From NCBI RefSeq assembly GCF_002871795.1, contig NZ_PNHL01000014.1:10655-74654 (forward strand): a DNA stretch of 64,000 bases. The letters run 5' to 3'. The stretch is from Brachybacterium sp. UMB0905 (GTDB taxonomy: Bacteria; Actinomycetota; Actinomycetes; Actinomycetales; Dermabacteraceae). Position numbers and translations under genes: made by a program. Shown here one piece after another: positions 37,339-47,820 of this stretch; position 1 is the stretch's first letter; the number at the start of each line of letters is the position of its first letter. The notes below the pieces were generated by a model that saw nothing but the letters and a program-made list of their open reading frames with translations, had not been told where the DNA came from and ran no database searches.

Positions 37339-37914
37339 TCAGTCCTGGTACACGGAGCGTGCGAGGACGCCCACGTAGGGAAGGTTGCGGTAACGCTCGG
37401 CGTAGTCCAGCCCGTAGCCGATGACGAATTCGTTGGGGATGTCGAAGCCGACGTATTTCACGTCGATCTGGACCCGGGCGGCCTCGGGCTTGCGCAGCAT
37501 CGTCGCGATCTCAACGCTGCGCGGTCCGCGCGAGCGCAGATTGGACAGCAGCCACTTGAGGGTCAGGCCGGAGTCGATGATGTCCTCGACGATCAGCACA
37601 TCCCGGTCGGTGATGTCCCCCGAGAGGTCCTTGAGGATCCGCACTACCCCGGAGGACTTGGTGCCCGAGCCGTAGGAGGACACGGCCATCCAGTCCATCT
37701 CGACGGCGAGGTCGATCTCGCGGGCGAGGTCCGCCATCACCATGACAGCGCCCTTGAGCACACCCACCAGAATCGGGGGGTTCTCGGCATAGTCGGCGGT
37801 GATCTGCGCACCCATCTCCGTGAGCCGGTCGCGGATCTGCTGCGAGTCCAGCAGGACCCGTTCGACGTCGGGGTGGATGTGCGTCTCAGGCACGCGGATC
37901 TCCTCCAGGTACAT
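37339..37914 (-). CDS. hpt: Hypoxanthine phosphoribosyltransferase
   Basis: Hpt salvages hypoxanthine and guanine with PRPP. The 191-residue enzyme has [20 protein letters not shown], the PRPP site [20 protein letters not shown], and [20 protein letters not shown], a strong family signature. The ATG at 37914 is the likely start; a GTG or ATG further upstream (to 37995) would overlap tilS and is less likely. It lies between tilS and ftsH, with a 4-nt gap to ftsH, as in many Gram-positive bacteria. Confidence 0.94.
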   Translation of the reverse strand: MYLEEIRVPETHIHPDVERVLLDSQQIRDRLTEMGAQITADYAENPPILVGVLKGAVMVMADLAREIDLAVEMDWMAVSSYGSGTKSSGVVRILKDLSGDITDRDVLIVEDIIDSGLTLKWLLSNLRSRGPRSVEIATMLRKPEAARVQIDVKYVGFDIPNEFVIGYGLDYAERYRNLPYVGVLARSVYQD

Positions 37915-37973
37915 CGGGTCCAGGACCGTCGGGGCTCTCGCCGCGGGATCATGCTCCCTGGTCGGGACGGCAG

Positions 37974-39068
37974 TCAGTCGGACTGACGGCGCCACACCAG
38001 CAGGCCGTCGCGGCGAGCGACCTCGATCCTACCCGGAACGCTTACAGCATCCTGACCGTGCCAGGTGACCACCAGCGCATCGATCTCCAGCACGTGCCGT
38101 CTCAGCAGGGATTTCGTGGAGCCCTGTGGCGCCGTGGGGCGGATTGCGCGCTCGGCGGAACGCGTGGCATCGCGCACCACACGGGTGCGCAGCGGTGTGG
38201 GGACCGCGGCGAGGGCGTGCACGTCCAGGGCCAGCACATCCCCCGTCTCGTGCAGTTCACCGGTGTCGCGGCGCAGGGCCGTGAGCAGCTCGGCGGCCTC
38301 GGCGTCGAGGTGGTCGACGTCCGGGCGGACGAGGTCAGCGGTGCGTGCGAGGTTCTCATCGATCTGGTCCCCGAGCACGTCCCGCAGCTGCGGCAGCAGC
38401 TCGTGGCGCACGCGGGCGCGCAGCAGTGTGCGGTCCGCGTTCATGGGGTCCTCCCACCAGGTGAGGTCGTGCAGGCGGCAGATCTCTTCGGTGTCGGCAC
38501 GGCGCAGGGCGGTGCGCTCATCGCGTCCGGTACCGAGGAACGGCCGCAGCAGTGCTCCGCGGCGGCGCGGGATTCCGGCCAGCGCCCGCGGACCGGCACC
38601 GCGCGCAAGACCCATGAGCACCTGCTCGGCCTGGTCATCGAGAGTGTGGCCGAGCAGGACGGCGAGCGCCCCACGGTCGGCCCGCAGCTGCTCGAGGGCG
38701 TCGTGGCGGGCGGTGCGGGCGGCGTTCTCCACACCGCCAGGAGCCTCTGCGTCGACGTGGACGCGCAGCACGTGCGCGAGGCAGCCGAGCTGTTCGGTGG
38801 TGGTGCGGGCCTGTTCGGCGATGCGCGCGGAGTCGTCCTGCAGGCCGTGGTCGACGATCGCAGCCTCGGTCTGCAGGCCCAGTCGCTCCCCCACCCAGGC
38901 GGTGGTCACCAGCAGAGCCAGGGAATCGGCGCCACCGGAGAGGCCCACGAGGAGCCGCGGGGATAGGTCGCCGACGGCGGTCGCATCGGCGAGGTCCTCG
39001 ATCCGCACGGTCACCGCTGCGCGCACCGCGGTGCGGGCGCGGGCGACCACAGGGGGTGGTCCGGCCAT
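37974..39068 (-). CDS. tilS: tRNA(Ile)-lysidine synthetase TilS
   Basis: TilS converts C34 of the CAU-anticodon tRNA-Ile to lysidine so that it reads AUA. The 364-residue protein has the PP-loop [54 protein letters not shown] and [20 protein letters not shown], then [20 protein letters not shown]. The C-terminal domain is short and divergent, as usual in actinobacteria. The ATG overlaps the dacB stop by 1 nt (TGATG), and hpt follows after 59 nt. Confidence 0.94.
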   Translation of the reverse strand: MAGPPPVVARARTAVRAAVTVRIEDLADATAVGDLSPRLLVGLSGGADSLALLVTTAWVGERLGLQTEAAIVDHGLQDDSARIAEQARTTTEQLGCLAHVLRVHVDAEAPGGVENAARTARHDALEQLRADRGALAVLLGHTLDDQAEQVLMGLARGAGPRALAGIPRRRGALLRPFLGTGRDERTALRRADTEEICRLHDLTWWEDPMNADRTLLRARVRHELLPQLRDVLGDQIDENLARTADLVRPDVDHLDAEAAELLTALRRDTGELHETGDVLALDVHALAAVPTPLRTRVVRDATRSAERAIRPTAPQGSTKSLLRRHVLEIDALVVTWHGQDAVSVPGRIEVARRDGLLVWRRQSD

Positions 39069-40477
39069 CAGTCCACCTGCACGAGCTCGGCGGCCACCGC
39101 GTCGACGGCGGCGCGCGCGTCATCGGCGTCCGCCCCGTCGAAGCCGTGCACCACGATGGAATAGCCGACGGTCCTGCCGTCGGGCAGCACTGCCACCCCG
39201 GCGAGCGTGGCTGCGCCCCCGAGGTATCCGGTCTTGCCGCGCACCAGCCCGTCGGCGTCTGACGTATCTCCGCGGTCGAAGCGGTCCGCGAGGGTGCCGC
39301 TCAGCCCGGCGATCGGCACGTCGTAGAGGATCTGCTCGAGCACGGGGGCGCTGCCGGAGGCGACCTGGGCGAGCACCGCGGACAGCAGCGCGGGCGGGAC
39401 GCGGTTGCTGCGCGAGAGGCCGGAGCCATCGTGGATCTCGAGGGTGTCCAAGGAGGTCTGGTCCACGCCGAGCTCGGCGCCGAGCTCACGGATCTCCGCC
39501 TCCACCGCGGCGGCCGCACCTTCGGGTGTGGTGGGTTCATCGCGGGCCAGCGCCACGAGGTGGGCGAGCAGTTCGGCGGTGGTGTTGTCGGAGACCAGCA
39601 GGGTGTGGCGCACCAGCTCGGACAGCGGCTCGGAGGCCACCTCGACGCTCGGGGCGTCCTGGGGTGCCTCTCCCTTCGTGACGTCACCGGCGACCTCGAG
39701 GTCCTCCGCGGCCACAAGCTCGGCGAAGCGCTCGGCGGCATCCCGTGCAGGGTCCAGGGACTTGCGGCCGTAGGGCTCGGCATCCAGGCGGCCGGAGTCG
39801 AGGGCGAGAGAGGCGGTGGGCGCCACCCAGCCTCCGGCCGGCCCGTTGTCCCCCCAGGCCGGGTTCGCGCCGCCGGTGAGGTAGCTGTCGTCGTACCGCA
39901 CCTGCACCGTCGTGAGGTCGGCGTCCTTCGCGAGCGTGGCGGCCTGGGAAGCCAGCTTCTTCACGTCTTTCTCGCTGAGGGTCATATCCCCGCCGCCCAC
40001 GAGGGTGATGGTGTCGCCGTCGAGCGTGGCGCGCGTGACCAGGACCTCATCGCCGCTGTACTGGCGCAGGACTGCAGCAGCGGTGAGCAGCTTGAGGGTG
40101 GAGGCGGGCACATGCGCGCTCTCGGCGTCGCGGGCGGCGAGCACCTCACCGGTCTCAGCATCGACCACGCTGAAGGCAAGACCGCCGTCCACCACGGGCA
40201 GCGTCGCCTTCGCCTCCATGCGTTCCTGCAGACTCTCCGCCTCAGCGGGCGCAGAGGCGGGCGGCACCCCGGGCACGGCGTCGGGGACAGGGATGCGCTT
40301 CCAGTCCTCGGAGACGGCGCGCGGACCGGAGGTGGGACCCTCCTCCTCGCGGGTGAGAGTGAGCACACCGGGAAAGGCGTCGGTGAGGTCCCCCAGCACG
40401 TAGAAGGAGACGGGGACGGCGGCGCACATCACCATTGCGGTGGTGCGCCAGATCCTCTCGCGTGCGGCCCTGGCCAT
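39068..40477 (-). CDS. dacB: D-alanyl-D-alanine carboxypeptidase/endopeptidase (PBP4, DacB)
   Basis: DacB trims peptidoglycan peptides. The 469-residue protein has one membrane segment (about 14-35: TTAMVMCAAVPVSFYVLGDL) and a penicillin-binding domain with SxxK in VPASTLKLLTAAAVLRQYSG, SxN in HTLLVSDNTTAELLAHLVAL, and KTG in VRGKTGYLGGAATLAGVAVL. The domain between these motifs (about 190-330) includes DDSYLTGGANPAWG and PYGRKSLDPARD, typical of class C PBPs. The ATG at 40477 avoids a 58-residue extension with no family match. It heads the long leftward operon. Confidence 0.93.
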   Translation of the reverse strand: MARAARERIWRTTAMVMCAAVPVSFYVLGDLTDAFPGVLTLTREEEGPTSGPRAVSEDWKRIPVPDAVPGVPPASAPAEAESLQERMEAKATLPVVDGGLAFSVVDAETGEVLAARDAESAHVPASTLKLLTAAAVLRQYSGDEVLVTRATLDGDTITLVGGGDMTLSEKDVKKLASQAATLAKDADLTTVQVRYDDSYLTGGANPAWGDNGPAGGWVAPTASLALDSGRLDAEPYGRKSLDPARDAAERFAELVAAEDLEVAGDVTKGEAPQDAPSVEVASEPLSELVRHTLLVSDNTTAELLAHLVALARDEPTTPEGAAAAVEAEIRELGAELGVDQTSLDTLEIHDGSGLSRSNRVPPALLSAVLAQVASGSAPVLEQILYDVPIAGLSGTLADRFDRGDTSDADGLVRGKTGYLGGAATLAGVAVLPDGRTVGYSIVVHGFDGADADDARAAVDAVAAELVQVD

Positions 40478-40487
40478 GACCCCACGA

Positions 40488-40493
40488 TAGGGT
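40488..40493 (+). promoter_or_regulatory. Candidate -10 box (TAGGGT) of ppa
   Basis: TAGGGT lies 52 nt upstream of the ppa GTG at 40545, in the 67-nt gap from the divergent dacB gene. It is a close fit to TANNNT. The dacB promoter must be in the same gap on the other strand. Confidence 0.35.
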
Positions 40494-40544
40494 GTCCCGG
40501 TCAGTGTCAGTGGCCCAGCGGGCCGGAGCAATGGAGCCTCTGTC

Positions 40545-41057
40545 GTGGAATTCGACGTGACCATCGAGATCCCTCGCGGGAATCGCAACAAGTATGAGGT
40601 GGACCACCACAACGGGCGCATTCGCCTGGATCGGATGCTGTTCACCGCCACCCGCTACCCGGATGACTACGGGTTCATCGAGGGGACCCTCGGTGAGGAC
40701 GGGGACCCCCTGGACTGCCTGGTACTGCTGGAGGAGCCGACGTTCCCCGGCTGCCTGATCCGCTGCCGGGCGCTGGGCATGTTCCGCATGCGGGATGAGT
40801 CCGGCGGTGACGACAAGATCATCGCGGTGCCGGTGGGTGACCGGCGGCAGGTACGGCGGCAGGAGCTGACCGACGTCTCCGAGTACCACCGCCTGGAGAT
40901 CCAGCACTTCTTCGAGGTGTACAAGGACCTCGAGCCGGGCAAGAGCGTCGAGGGCGCCCACTGGGAGGGCCGCACGGACGCGGAGGCGGAGATCCGTCGC
41001 TCCTACCAGCGTGCGGTGGGCACCGAGCACGCCAACGAGTTCACGCAGGAGGATTGA
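40545..41057 (+). CDS. ppa: Inorganic pyrophosphatase
   Basis: The 170-residue family I pyrophosphatase hydrolyses PPi. It has [20 protein letters not shown] (first metal/substrate region), [13 protein letters not shown], the signature [20 protein letters not shown] with conserved Asp metal ligands, and [20 protein letters not shown]. The last region [20 protein letters not shown] is standard. The start is GTG. It diverges from dacB and converges with the EcsC-like gene; the two coding regions overlap by 17 nt at their 3' ends. Confidence 0.97.
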   Translation: MEFDVTIEIPRGNRNKYEVDHHNGRIRLDRMLFTATRYPDDYGFIEGTLGEDGDPLDCLVLLEEPTFPGCLIRCRALGMFRMRDESGGDDKIIAVPVGDRRQVRRQELTDVSEYHRLEIQHFFEVYKDLEPGKSVEGAHWEGRTDAEAEIRRSYQRAVGTEHANEFTQED

Positions 41058-41784
41058 TCCCGCGTCCTCCAGCGGACTGGGCGGACTGGGAGAAGATCTC
41101 GTGCAGCGCCTCCACCACGGAGCGTGCCACCGCGCGGGCTGCCAGTCCGCCCAGGACCGCGCCGATCCCGAAGGGCAGCAGGCGGGTGACCCACACCCGG
41201 CCGGTGCGGGCCAGGATCCGACGGCGGATGTACTTGCCCACCTGACGGCTGATCAGACCAGGCACGATTCCGCCCCCGCCCAACACGGCGTTCCACTGCA
41301 GCCCCTGCTTGCCCAGCGCCTTGGCGATGATCTCGGTGCCGCGCTCACCGCTGAGCACGGCCATCAGCACCAGGCGCCGTGACTGCTCATCGCTCATGTC
41401 CACGCCGTGGATCTCGGCGGCCGCGAGGGTCAGAAAGGCGCTCGTCTGCGCGAAGGTCAGTCCCTCGCCGAGGGTGAGTCCGAAGGCCGCCACGGTGCCC
41501 AGCCCCGGCAGTGCCGCAACACCTCCCGCTCCGGCGCCGACGGTGGTGGTCAGCGCGACGAACCGTCCGGTGAGCAGCTCGAGCAGCTGACGCTCGGTGG
41601 CCTCCGGACGCTCGGCGCGCAGGCGCTCGACGTAGCCGCGCGCGAGCGGAGCCTGGGCCTGCAGGACACGGTCCAGGAGGTCGATCCAGGGCTCGTCGGC
41701 CAGCTCCACCTCGCCCGCAGCAGCGGGAGCCAGGCCCGGCGCCGGCATCTGCGGGTCCATGCTGGGGTTCTGCTCGTCTGCCAC
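41041..41784 (-). CDS. EcsC-like hypothetical membrane-associated protein
   Basis: The 247-residue protein has a disordered N-terminus, then a helix-rich domain with two hydrophobic blocks: [20 protein letters not shown] with [20 protein letters not shown], and [20 protein letters not shown] followed by [20 protein letters not shown]. The arrangement (Gly-rich loop, IHGVD, later Gly-rich loop) resembles EcsC-family proteins, whose function is unknown. I am unsure of the family. A 20-bp palindrome lies in its probable leader. Its 3' end overlaps the end of ppa by 17 nt. Confidence 0.55.
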   Translation of the reverse strand: MADEQNPSMDPQMPAPGLAPAAAGEVELADEPWIDLLDRVLQAQAPLARGYVERLRAERPEATERQLLELLTGRFVALTTTVGAGAGGVAALPGLGTVAAFGLTLGEGLTFAQTSAFLTLAAAEIHGVDMSDEQSRRLVLMAVLSGERGTEIIAKALGKQGLQWNAVLGGGGIVPGLISRQVGKYIRRRILARTGRVWVTRLLPFGIGAVLGGLAARAVARSVVEALHEIFSQSAQSAGGRGINPPA

Positions 41785-41813
41785 CGTCGGTCCTCCTGCT
41801 GTCTCGCGTTCGC

Positions 41814-41833
41814 GGTCCCGCGACCGCGGGACC
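41814..41833. promoter_or_regulatory. 20-bp palindrome upstream of the EcsC-like gene
   Basis: GGTCCCGCG (41814-41822) and CGCGGGACC (41825-41833) form a perfect inverted repeat with a 2-nt centre. Read leftward, it follows a TAGCGT -10-like box by a few bases and ends about 30 nt before the ATG at 41784. It could be an operator at the start site or an RNA hairpin. Half-site GTCCCG is shared with the acs palindrome. Confidence 0.5.
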
Positions 41834-41926
41834 AGGGCAACGCTACCCTGCCCGGGCCCTGGGGCGGTGCCACGCAGCGCCGTCCGGCACCGTGCCGCCC
41901 GGCGGGCTGTGCAGGCCGGTGGGCGG

Positions 41927-42607
41927 TCAGTCCGCGAGGATGACCTCGCCCTCCCCCAGGCGCGTCACCCCTCCCTGAAGGCCCAGGCGCCGCACGGCAT
42001 CGGGCAGGGACGCGTAGCGGCCCGCATAGCCCGCGGCGACGAAGGAGCGGGGCACCGCGCGGTCGTGACACAGGGTGCCGTGCAGGTGGTCCGTCTCGTG
42101 CTGGAGGATCCGCGCGGTCCAGCCCACATGCTCCTCCTCCACCTCCCGCAGGGTTCCGTCGGCCAGCAGTTCGGTGGCGGACAGGCGCACGCGGCGGGAG
42201 CGCGGCACGATCGACTGCCAGCCATCCACGGACAAGCAGCCCTCGAAGGCGAAGACGCGTTCGCTGCCCAGCAGCTCCACCGCCGGGTCCAGCAGCACGC
42301 GCAGCGGCAGTGGGTCGCGCTCGAGCAGCTGATCATCGGGATCGTCCGGATCCGCGAAAGGATCCTCGACGACCACCAGGCGCAGCGGCAGGCCGATCTG
42401 CGGGGCGGCGAGCCCCACACCGGGAGCCTTGCGCATCGTGACCACCATCGCCGCGACCAGCTCGCTCAGCAGCGATGCCTCCAGGCGGCCATGAGCGCGC
42501 AGCGCCTGGCGGCGCAGAGCCGGGTGCCCGGCCTGCACGATCCGCAGCGGTTCGTCGGTGCCCGCGCGGCGGGTGAGGATCTTCTCGGTCAGCTCGGTGA
42601 TGTCCAC
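41927..42607 (-). CDS. def: Peptide deformylase
   Basis: Def removes the formyl group from nascent proteins. The 226-residue metalloenzyme has motif 1 GVGLAAPQIGLPLRL, motif 2 FEGCLSVDGWQ (the metal Cys), and motif 3 ILQHETDHLHGTL (HExxH). The GTG at 42607 gives a normal N-terminus (VDITELTEKILTRRAGTDEP). A longer ATG start at 42640 is possible. It is about 30 residues longer than E. coli Def because of insertions and a C-terminal tail, as in other actinobacteria. Transcription is away from the solitary ATPase gene. Confidence 0.93.
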   Translation of the reverse strand: MDITELTEKILTRRAGTDEPLRIVQAGHPALRRQALRAHGRLEASLLSELVAAMVVTMRKAPGVGLAAPQIGLPLRLVVVEDPFADPDDPDDQLLERDPLPLRVLLDPAVELLGSERVFAFEGCLSVDGWQSIVPRSRRVRLSATELLADGTLREVEEEHVGWTARILQHETDHLHGTLCHDRAVPRSFVAAGYAGRYASLPDAVRRLGLQGGVTRLGEGEVILAD

Positions 42608-42920
42608 CGCGCCAGTATTCCGCACCGCCCGCCGCATCAACGGCCTACCTCATCCGCTGCCCTCCCGCACGGCCGCTCGCGCCCGCTGCCCTCCTACCCT
42701 TCTGCCCTTCTGCTCTTCTGTCCGTCTGTCCTCCTTCTGCCCCTTCCGCCCGCCTGTCCTCTGCCCACGTGTCGGGCACGTCACGTCGGAGTCGAGACAT
42801 GGTCTAGAGTGGTACCCACCGGTGCGATGGCGCACCCCCTCGCGGAGGCCAGCCGGACCCGGTGACCATCACTTCACGACGGACCGTCCGGCACGTACCT
42901 GCCGGTGAAGGAGAATCCCC
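42608..42920. other. Intergenic region with a polypyrimidine tract
   Basis: No gene is supported in this 313-nt gap. From about 42685 to 42776 the plus strand is almost only C and T with repeated CTTCTG/CTGTCC units and a single A at about 42696, in contrast to the balanced neighbours. TAGAGT (42805-42810) may be the -10 box of the ATPase gene, and GAAGGAGAA lies just ahead of its ATG. A 61-codon minus-strand frame over the tract is compositional and is not called. Confidence 0.6.
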
Positions 42921-44006
<1,086 letters not shown>

Positions 44007-44024
44007 CCCACCCCGCACCGCAGC

Positions 44025-44061
44025 GCGACGGGCGTCCGGCCGAGAGCCGGGCGCCCGTCGC
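44025..44061 (+). terminator. Strong hairpin terminator after the UgpC/MsmK-type ATPase gene
   Basis: GCGACGGGCGTCCGGC (44025-44040) pairs with GCCGGGCGCCCGTCGC (44046-44061) across a 5-nt loop, with a single U-G wobble in RNA. The 16-bp stem begins 19 nt after the stop codon. The next gene is in the same direction but has its own start at 44113. Confidence 0.8.
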
Positions 44062-44112
44062 CCGTCCGGGCCGCTGGCGCGCCCCACGGTCGATAGGGAG
44101 GACAATGGAGCC

Positions 44113-45354
44113 ATGGCACCTCTGGAGATCACCGCGGCCCGGCCCGATCCGGCCCTGCTGGACCTGCCGTGGGAGCAGCCGCTGGAGCAGTGGCCGGAGG
44201 AGATCCTGGCCGCTCTGCCGCGCGGCATCTCGCGGCATGTGGTGCGCTTCGTGCGCGTCTCCGGCCGCGTCCTGGCTCTGAAGGAGATCAACCATGATCT
44301 GGCCCGCCGCGAGTACGACATGCTTCGGGTGCTGCGGCGCATGGGCGAGCCGTGCGTCGAGCCCTTCGCGGTGATCTCCGGGCGTGTGACACCCGCCGGG
44401 GAGCCGCTGGATGCGGTGCTGATCACGCGCCATCTGCAGTTCTCCCTCCCCTATCGGGCGGTGTTCAGCCAGGTCTCGCAGGAGGAGACCGCGCAGCGGC
44501 TGCTGGACGCGCTCACCGTGCTGCTGGTGCGTCTGCACCTGGCCGGTTTCTACTGGGGGGATGTGTCGCTGTCCAACACGCTGTTCCGCCGCGACGCCGG
44601 GGCGTTCGCCGCATACCTGGTGGATGTGGAGACCGGGACGCTGCATGAGGAGCTGACCGACGGGCAGCGCCGCTACGACCTGGATCTGGCGCGCACCAAC
44701 ATCATCGGCGAGCTGATGGATCTGCAGGCCGGGGAGATGCTCGACCCCGAAGTGGATCCCGTCGAGGTGGGCGATGAGTTGGTGGACCGCTATACCGAGC
44801 TGTGGGACACCCTCACAGCGCGCGAACGGTTCTCCGCCGATGAGCGCTGGCGGGTCTCAGCCCGCATCGAGAAGCTCAACGAGCTCGGCTTCGACGTGGG
44901 CGAGCTGGAGATCACCACGGACCTGTCGGGCACCTCCCTGTCGATCATGCCCAAGGTGGTCGATGCGGGGCACCATGCCCGGCGTCTGATGCGCCTGACC
45001 GGCATCGATGCGCAGGAGAACCAGGCGCGGCGGCTGCTGAACGATCTGGACCAGTACCGGGCGGCCACCGAGCAGCAGGCCGAGGACGAGGAGTTCGTGG
45101 CCCACGAGTGGCTCAAGCAGCAGTACGAGCCGGTGGTGCGGGCAATCCCCCGGTCCATGCGCTCCAAGCTCGAGCCGCCGGAGTTCTACCACGAGGTGCT
45201 CGAGCACAAGTGGTTCCTGTCCGAACGGGGCGGGCAGGATGTGAGCCTGGATGACACGGTGCGGGATTACATCCTCACCGTCCTCAGCCACCGCCCCGAT
45301 GAGAAATCCCTCGTGACGACGGAGACCTCGGCTCTCCCGATCCTCGACAGCTGA
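44113..45354 (+). CDS. DUF4032 protein with kinase-like fold
   Basis: The 413-residue protein has kinase-like landmarks: VLALKEINHDLARREYDMLR (Lys and Glu of the N-lobe), LITRHLQFSLPYRAV (hinge), a catalytic-loop-like GFYWGDVSLSNTLFRRDAGA (GDxSxxN) and AYLVDVETGTLHEE, where DVE replaces DFG. A DUF4032 C-terminal region (about 200-400) has TDLSGTSLSIMPKVVDAGHH and FYHEVLEHKWFLSERGGQDV. Substrates of this family are unknown. GGAG lies ahead of the ATG at 44113. Confidence 0.82.
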   Translation: MAPLEITAARPDPALLDLPWEQPLEQWPEEILAALPRGISRHVVRFVRVSGRVLALKEINHDLARREYDMLRVLRRMGEPCVEPFAVISGRVTPAGEPLDAVLITRHLQFSLPYRAVFSQVSQEETAQRLLDALTVLLVRLHLAGFYWGDVSLSNTLFRRDAGAFAAYLVDVETGTLHEELTDGQRRYDLDLARTNIIGELMDLQAGEMLDPEVDPVEVGDELVDRYTELWDTLTARERFSADERWRVSARIEKLNELGFDVGELEITTDLSGTSLSIMPKVVDAGHHARRLMRLTGIDAQENQARRLLNDLDQYRAATEQQAEDEEFVAHEWLKQQYEPVVRAIPRSMRSKLEPPEFYHEVLEHKWFLSERGGQDVSLDDTVRDYILTVLSHRPDEKSLVTTETSALPILDS

Positions 45355-45410
45355 GCGGCACAGGCCGTCGCGCTGCGCGGCAAGCAGCGTCGGCACCTCC
45401 TGGGTGCGGC

Positions 45411-46358
45411 TCAGCGCAGGCCGCGATGCTCCCGCACCCCGGAGACCTCATACAGGGCGATCGCCGCAGCGACGGAGGCGTTCAGCGACTCGGCGCGTCC
45501 GGCCATCGGCACGGACACCACCTGGTCGCTGATCTCGCGGGCGAGTCGGCTGAGTCCCTTGCCCTCCGCGCCGACCACGAGGGTGACCGGCTCGGTGCCG
45601 AGCTCCAGATCCCGCGTGGTGACATCCCCGTCGGCGTCCAGTCCCAGAACGAACACACCCTGGGACTTCAGGGACGTCAGGGCCCGGTTGAGGTTCGTGA
45701 CCTGGGCGACGCGCACGCGACCGGCGGCCCCGGCGGCGACCTTCCACACGCTCGCGGTCATCGAGACGCTGCGCCGCTCGGGCAGGATCACGCCGTGGGC
45801 GCCGAAGGCGTCGGCGCTGCGCAGGATCGCCCCGAGGTTGCGCGGGTCGGTCACCCCGTCGAGGGCCACCAGCAGCGGGGTCTCGAACCGGTCGGCGGCG
45901 ATCTGCAGCAGCTCGGGCACGTCCGCGTACTCGTATGGCGGGATGGTCAGCGCCACCCCCTGGTGCACGGCATGGTCGGTCATGCGGTCCAGGTCCGTGC
46001 GGGAGGCTTCGGCGATAGGGAGGGCTCGCTGAGCGGCCAGCCGCAGGATCTCCCGCACCCGCTCATCGGTGTCCAGGCGCGTCATGATGGTCAGCTTGGT
46101 GGCGGGCACATCCTCCTGCAGCGCCTCGAGCACAGCGTTGCGTCCGGCCACCTGGTCGCTGCCGGGGGCCTTGCGCTCGGTGCGCGTGCTGCGGCTCTTC
46201 CCGGTCCCGCCTGTGTAGGCCTTGTGGGCCGGGCGATCCTCCGCCTTGGGGGTGGGGCCACGGCCCTCAAGCGCGCGACGACGCTTGCCGCCAGAACCGA
46301 CGGTGACGCCCTTCTTGCTCTTGCGCACCGCGCCGCGGCGCGAGCTGTTGCCTGCCAT
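45411..46358 (-). CDS. rlmB: 23S rRNA 2'-O-methyltransferase RlmB-like (TrmH/SpoU family)
   Basis: The 315-residue protein methylates rRNA or tRNA ribose via the SPOUT knot fold. Residues about 95-310 carry VAGRNAVLEALQEDVPATKL, LLVALDGVTDPRNLGAILRS (motif 1), GVILPERRSVSMTASVWKVA, TLVVGAEGKGLSRLAREISD (motif 2) and VSVPMAGRAESLNASVAAAI (motif 3). The N-terminal 90 residues are highly basic, disordered and typical of actinobacterial members. The ATG at 46358 sits 19 nt after the cysS stop; the pair is widespread in Gram-positives. Confidence 0.92.
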   Translation of the reverse strand: MAGNSSRRGAVRKSKKGVTVGSGGKRRRALEGRGPTPKAEDRPAHKAYTGGTGKSRSTRTERKAPGSDQVAGRNAVLEALQEDVPATKLTIMTRLDTDERVREILRLAAQRALPIAEASRTDLDRMTDHAVHQGVALTIPPYEYADVPELLQIAADRFETPLLVALDGVTDPRNLGAILRSADAFGAHGVILPERRSVSMTASVWKVAAGAAGRVRVAQVTNLNRALTSLKSQGVFVLGLDADGDVTTRDLELGTEPVTLVVGAEGKGLSRLAREISDQVVSVPMAGRAESLNASVAAAIALYEVSGVREHRGLR

Positions 46359-46377
46359 AGGGGTGTCTCCTCGCTGC

Positions 46378-47820
46378 TCAGTGCTCGGACGCGAGGCTCC
46401 AGCTCGCGCCATCCGGGCCGTCCTCGATGCGGATGCCCGCGGCCGTGAGCTGATCACGCAGCGCATCGGCGCGCGCCCAGTCCTTCTCGGCGCGGGCGGC
46501 GGCGCGGGCCGCGAGCTGGGTCTGGATCAGCGCATCGAGCACGGCATGCTCGGCGCCGCCTGCGGTCGCGTCGGCCCATTGCGCCGCCAGCGGGTCCAGG
46601 CCCAGCACATCGAGCATGCCGCGCAGGGCGCCGAGCGTCGCCGCGAGCTGCCCGCGGTCCGCTGCGCTGCCGGTGGACAGCAGGGTGTTCAGGCTCGCCT
46701 GGGTGCGGTGGACCACAGCCAGGGCCTCAGGCACGGAGAGGTCATCATCCATCGCGGCGGTGAACTCCGCCGGCAGCTCCACGGCGCTGAGATCCGCATC
46801 AGCAGCGGCAAGGGGATGCTCCCCCAGCAGTCCGGCGGCCCGTCGGGCGGTCTGGGTGAAGCGCTCCCACACCACCTCGGCCTCGCCCACGGCACGGGCG
46901 TTGTATTCGACGGTGGCGCGGTAATGGCTTCCCACGAGGGCCAGGCGCACCGCGGGAGCAGGATGCTCGGCGAGCGCGCGGGCGGCGGTGACGAAGTTAT
47001 CCAGGCTCTTGCCCATCTTCAGCCCGTCGACGGTCAGCACACCGGAGTGCATCCAGCGCTGGGCGAAGCCGAAGCCAGCGGCGCGGGACTGCGCCTGCTC
47101 GTTCTCATGATGCGGGAAGCGCAGATCCAGGCCCCCGGCGTGGATGTCGAAGGTCTCCCCCAGGTACTTGCGGCTCATGGCAGAGCATTCGAGGTGCCAG
47201 CCCGGCCGGCCGCGCCCGAAGGGGGTGTCCCAGGCAGCGGTGGCGGGCTCCTCGGGCTTGGCCGCCTTCCACAGCGCGAAGTCGCGCCGGTCCCGCTTGC
47301 CGGGCTCCATCTGTTCGCCCGCATCCTGCATGTCCTCGAGCGACTGGCGGGTCAGCGCCCCGTACTCGGGGAAGGAGCCGACGTCGAAGTACACCGATCC
47401 AGCGCCGTCGGCGTACGCGTGTCCGCGCTCGATCAGCCGCTGCATGAACGCGATCATCTCCGGGACGTGCCCGGTGGCGCGGGGCTCATAGGTGGGCCGA
47501 CGGTTCCCCAGCCGATCCAGCACGTCCCCGAACTCCCGCTCGAACCGCAGCGACCATGCCCACCACTCGGCGCCCGCCTCGGCGGACTTCGCCAGGATCT
47601 TGTCGTCGATGTCGGTGACGTTCCGCACGTGGGTGACGGCGTATCCGCTGCGCTCGAGCCAGCGCACCAGGACATCGAAGGCCAGGAAGGTGCGCAGGTG
47701 CCCCAGATGCGGGGCGCCCTGGGTGGTGGGGCCGCAGACATACAGCGACACCGCCCCCGGGTGCACCGGGTTCAGCGGTGCGGTGGTGCGGGTGGCGGTG
47801 TCGTGCAGGTGGAGGCTCAC
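46378..47820 (-). CDS. cysS: Cysteinyl-tRNA synthetase
   Basis: The 480-residue class I synthetase has the HIGH-like site APHLGHLRTFLAFDVLVRWL with the zinc Cys in LYVCGPTTQ, the KMSKS-equivalent GLKMGKSLDNFVTAARALAE, and PGWHLECSAMSRKYLGETFD plus DIHAGGLDLRFPHHENEQAQ, diagnostic for CysRS. The C-terminal DALR-type domain follows (about 360-470). It is read with rlmB, 19 nt downstream. Confidence 0.97.
   Translation of the reverse strand: MSLHLHDTATRTTAPLNPVHPGAVSLYVCGPTTQGAPHLGHLRTFLAFDVLVRWLERSGYAVTHVRNVTDIDDKILAKSAEAGAEWWAWSLRFEREFGDVLDRLGNRRPTYEPRATGHVPEMIAFMQRLIERGHAYADGAGSVYFDVGSFPEYGALTRQSLEDMQDAGEQMEPGKRDRRDFALWKAAKPEEPATAAWDTPFGRGRPGWHLECSAMSRKYLGETFDIHAGGLDLRFPHHENEQAQSRAAGFGFAQRWMHSGVLTVDGLKMGKSLDNFVTAARALAEHPAPAVRLALVGSHYRATVEYNARAVGEAEVVWERFTQTARRAAGLLGEHPLAAADADLSAVELPAEFTAAMDDDLSVPEALAVVHRTQASLNTLLSTGSAADRGQLAATLGALRGMLDVLGLDPLAAQWADATAGGAEHAVLDALIQTQLAARAAARAEKDWARADALRDQLTAAGIRIEDGPDGASWSLASEH

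Noticed and set aside
42650..42835. 61-codon minus-strand frame over the polypyrimidine tract
   Set aside because: Its Lys/Glu/Gly/Arg repeats arise from the skewed composition; no start site or homologue is apparent.
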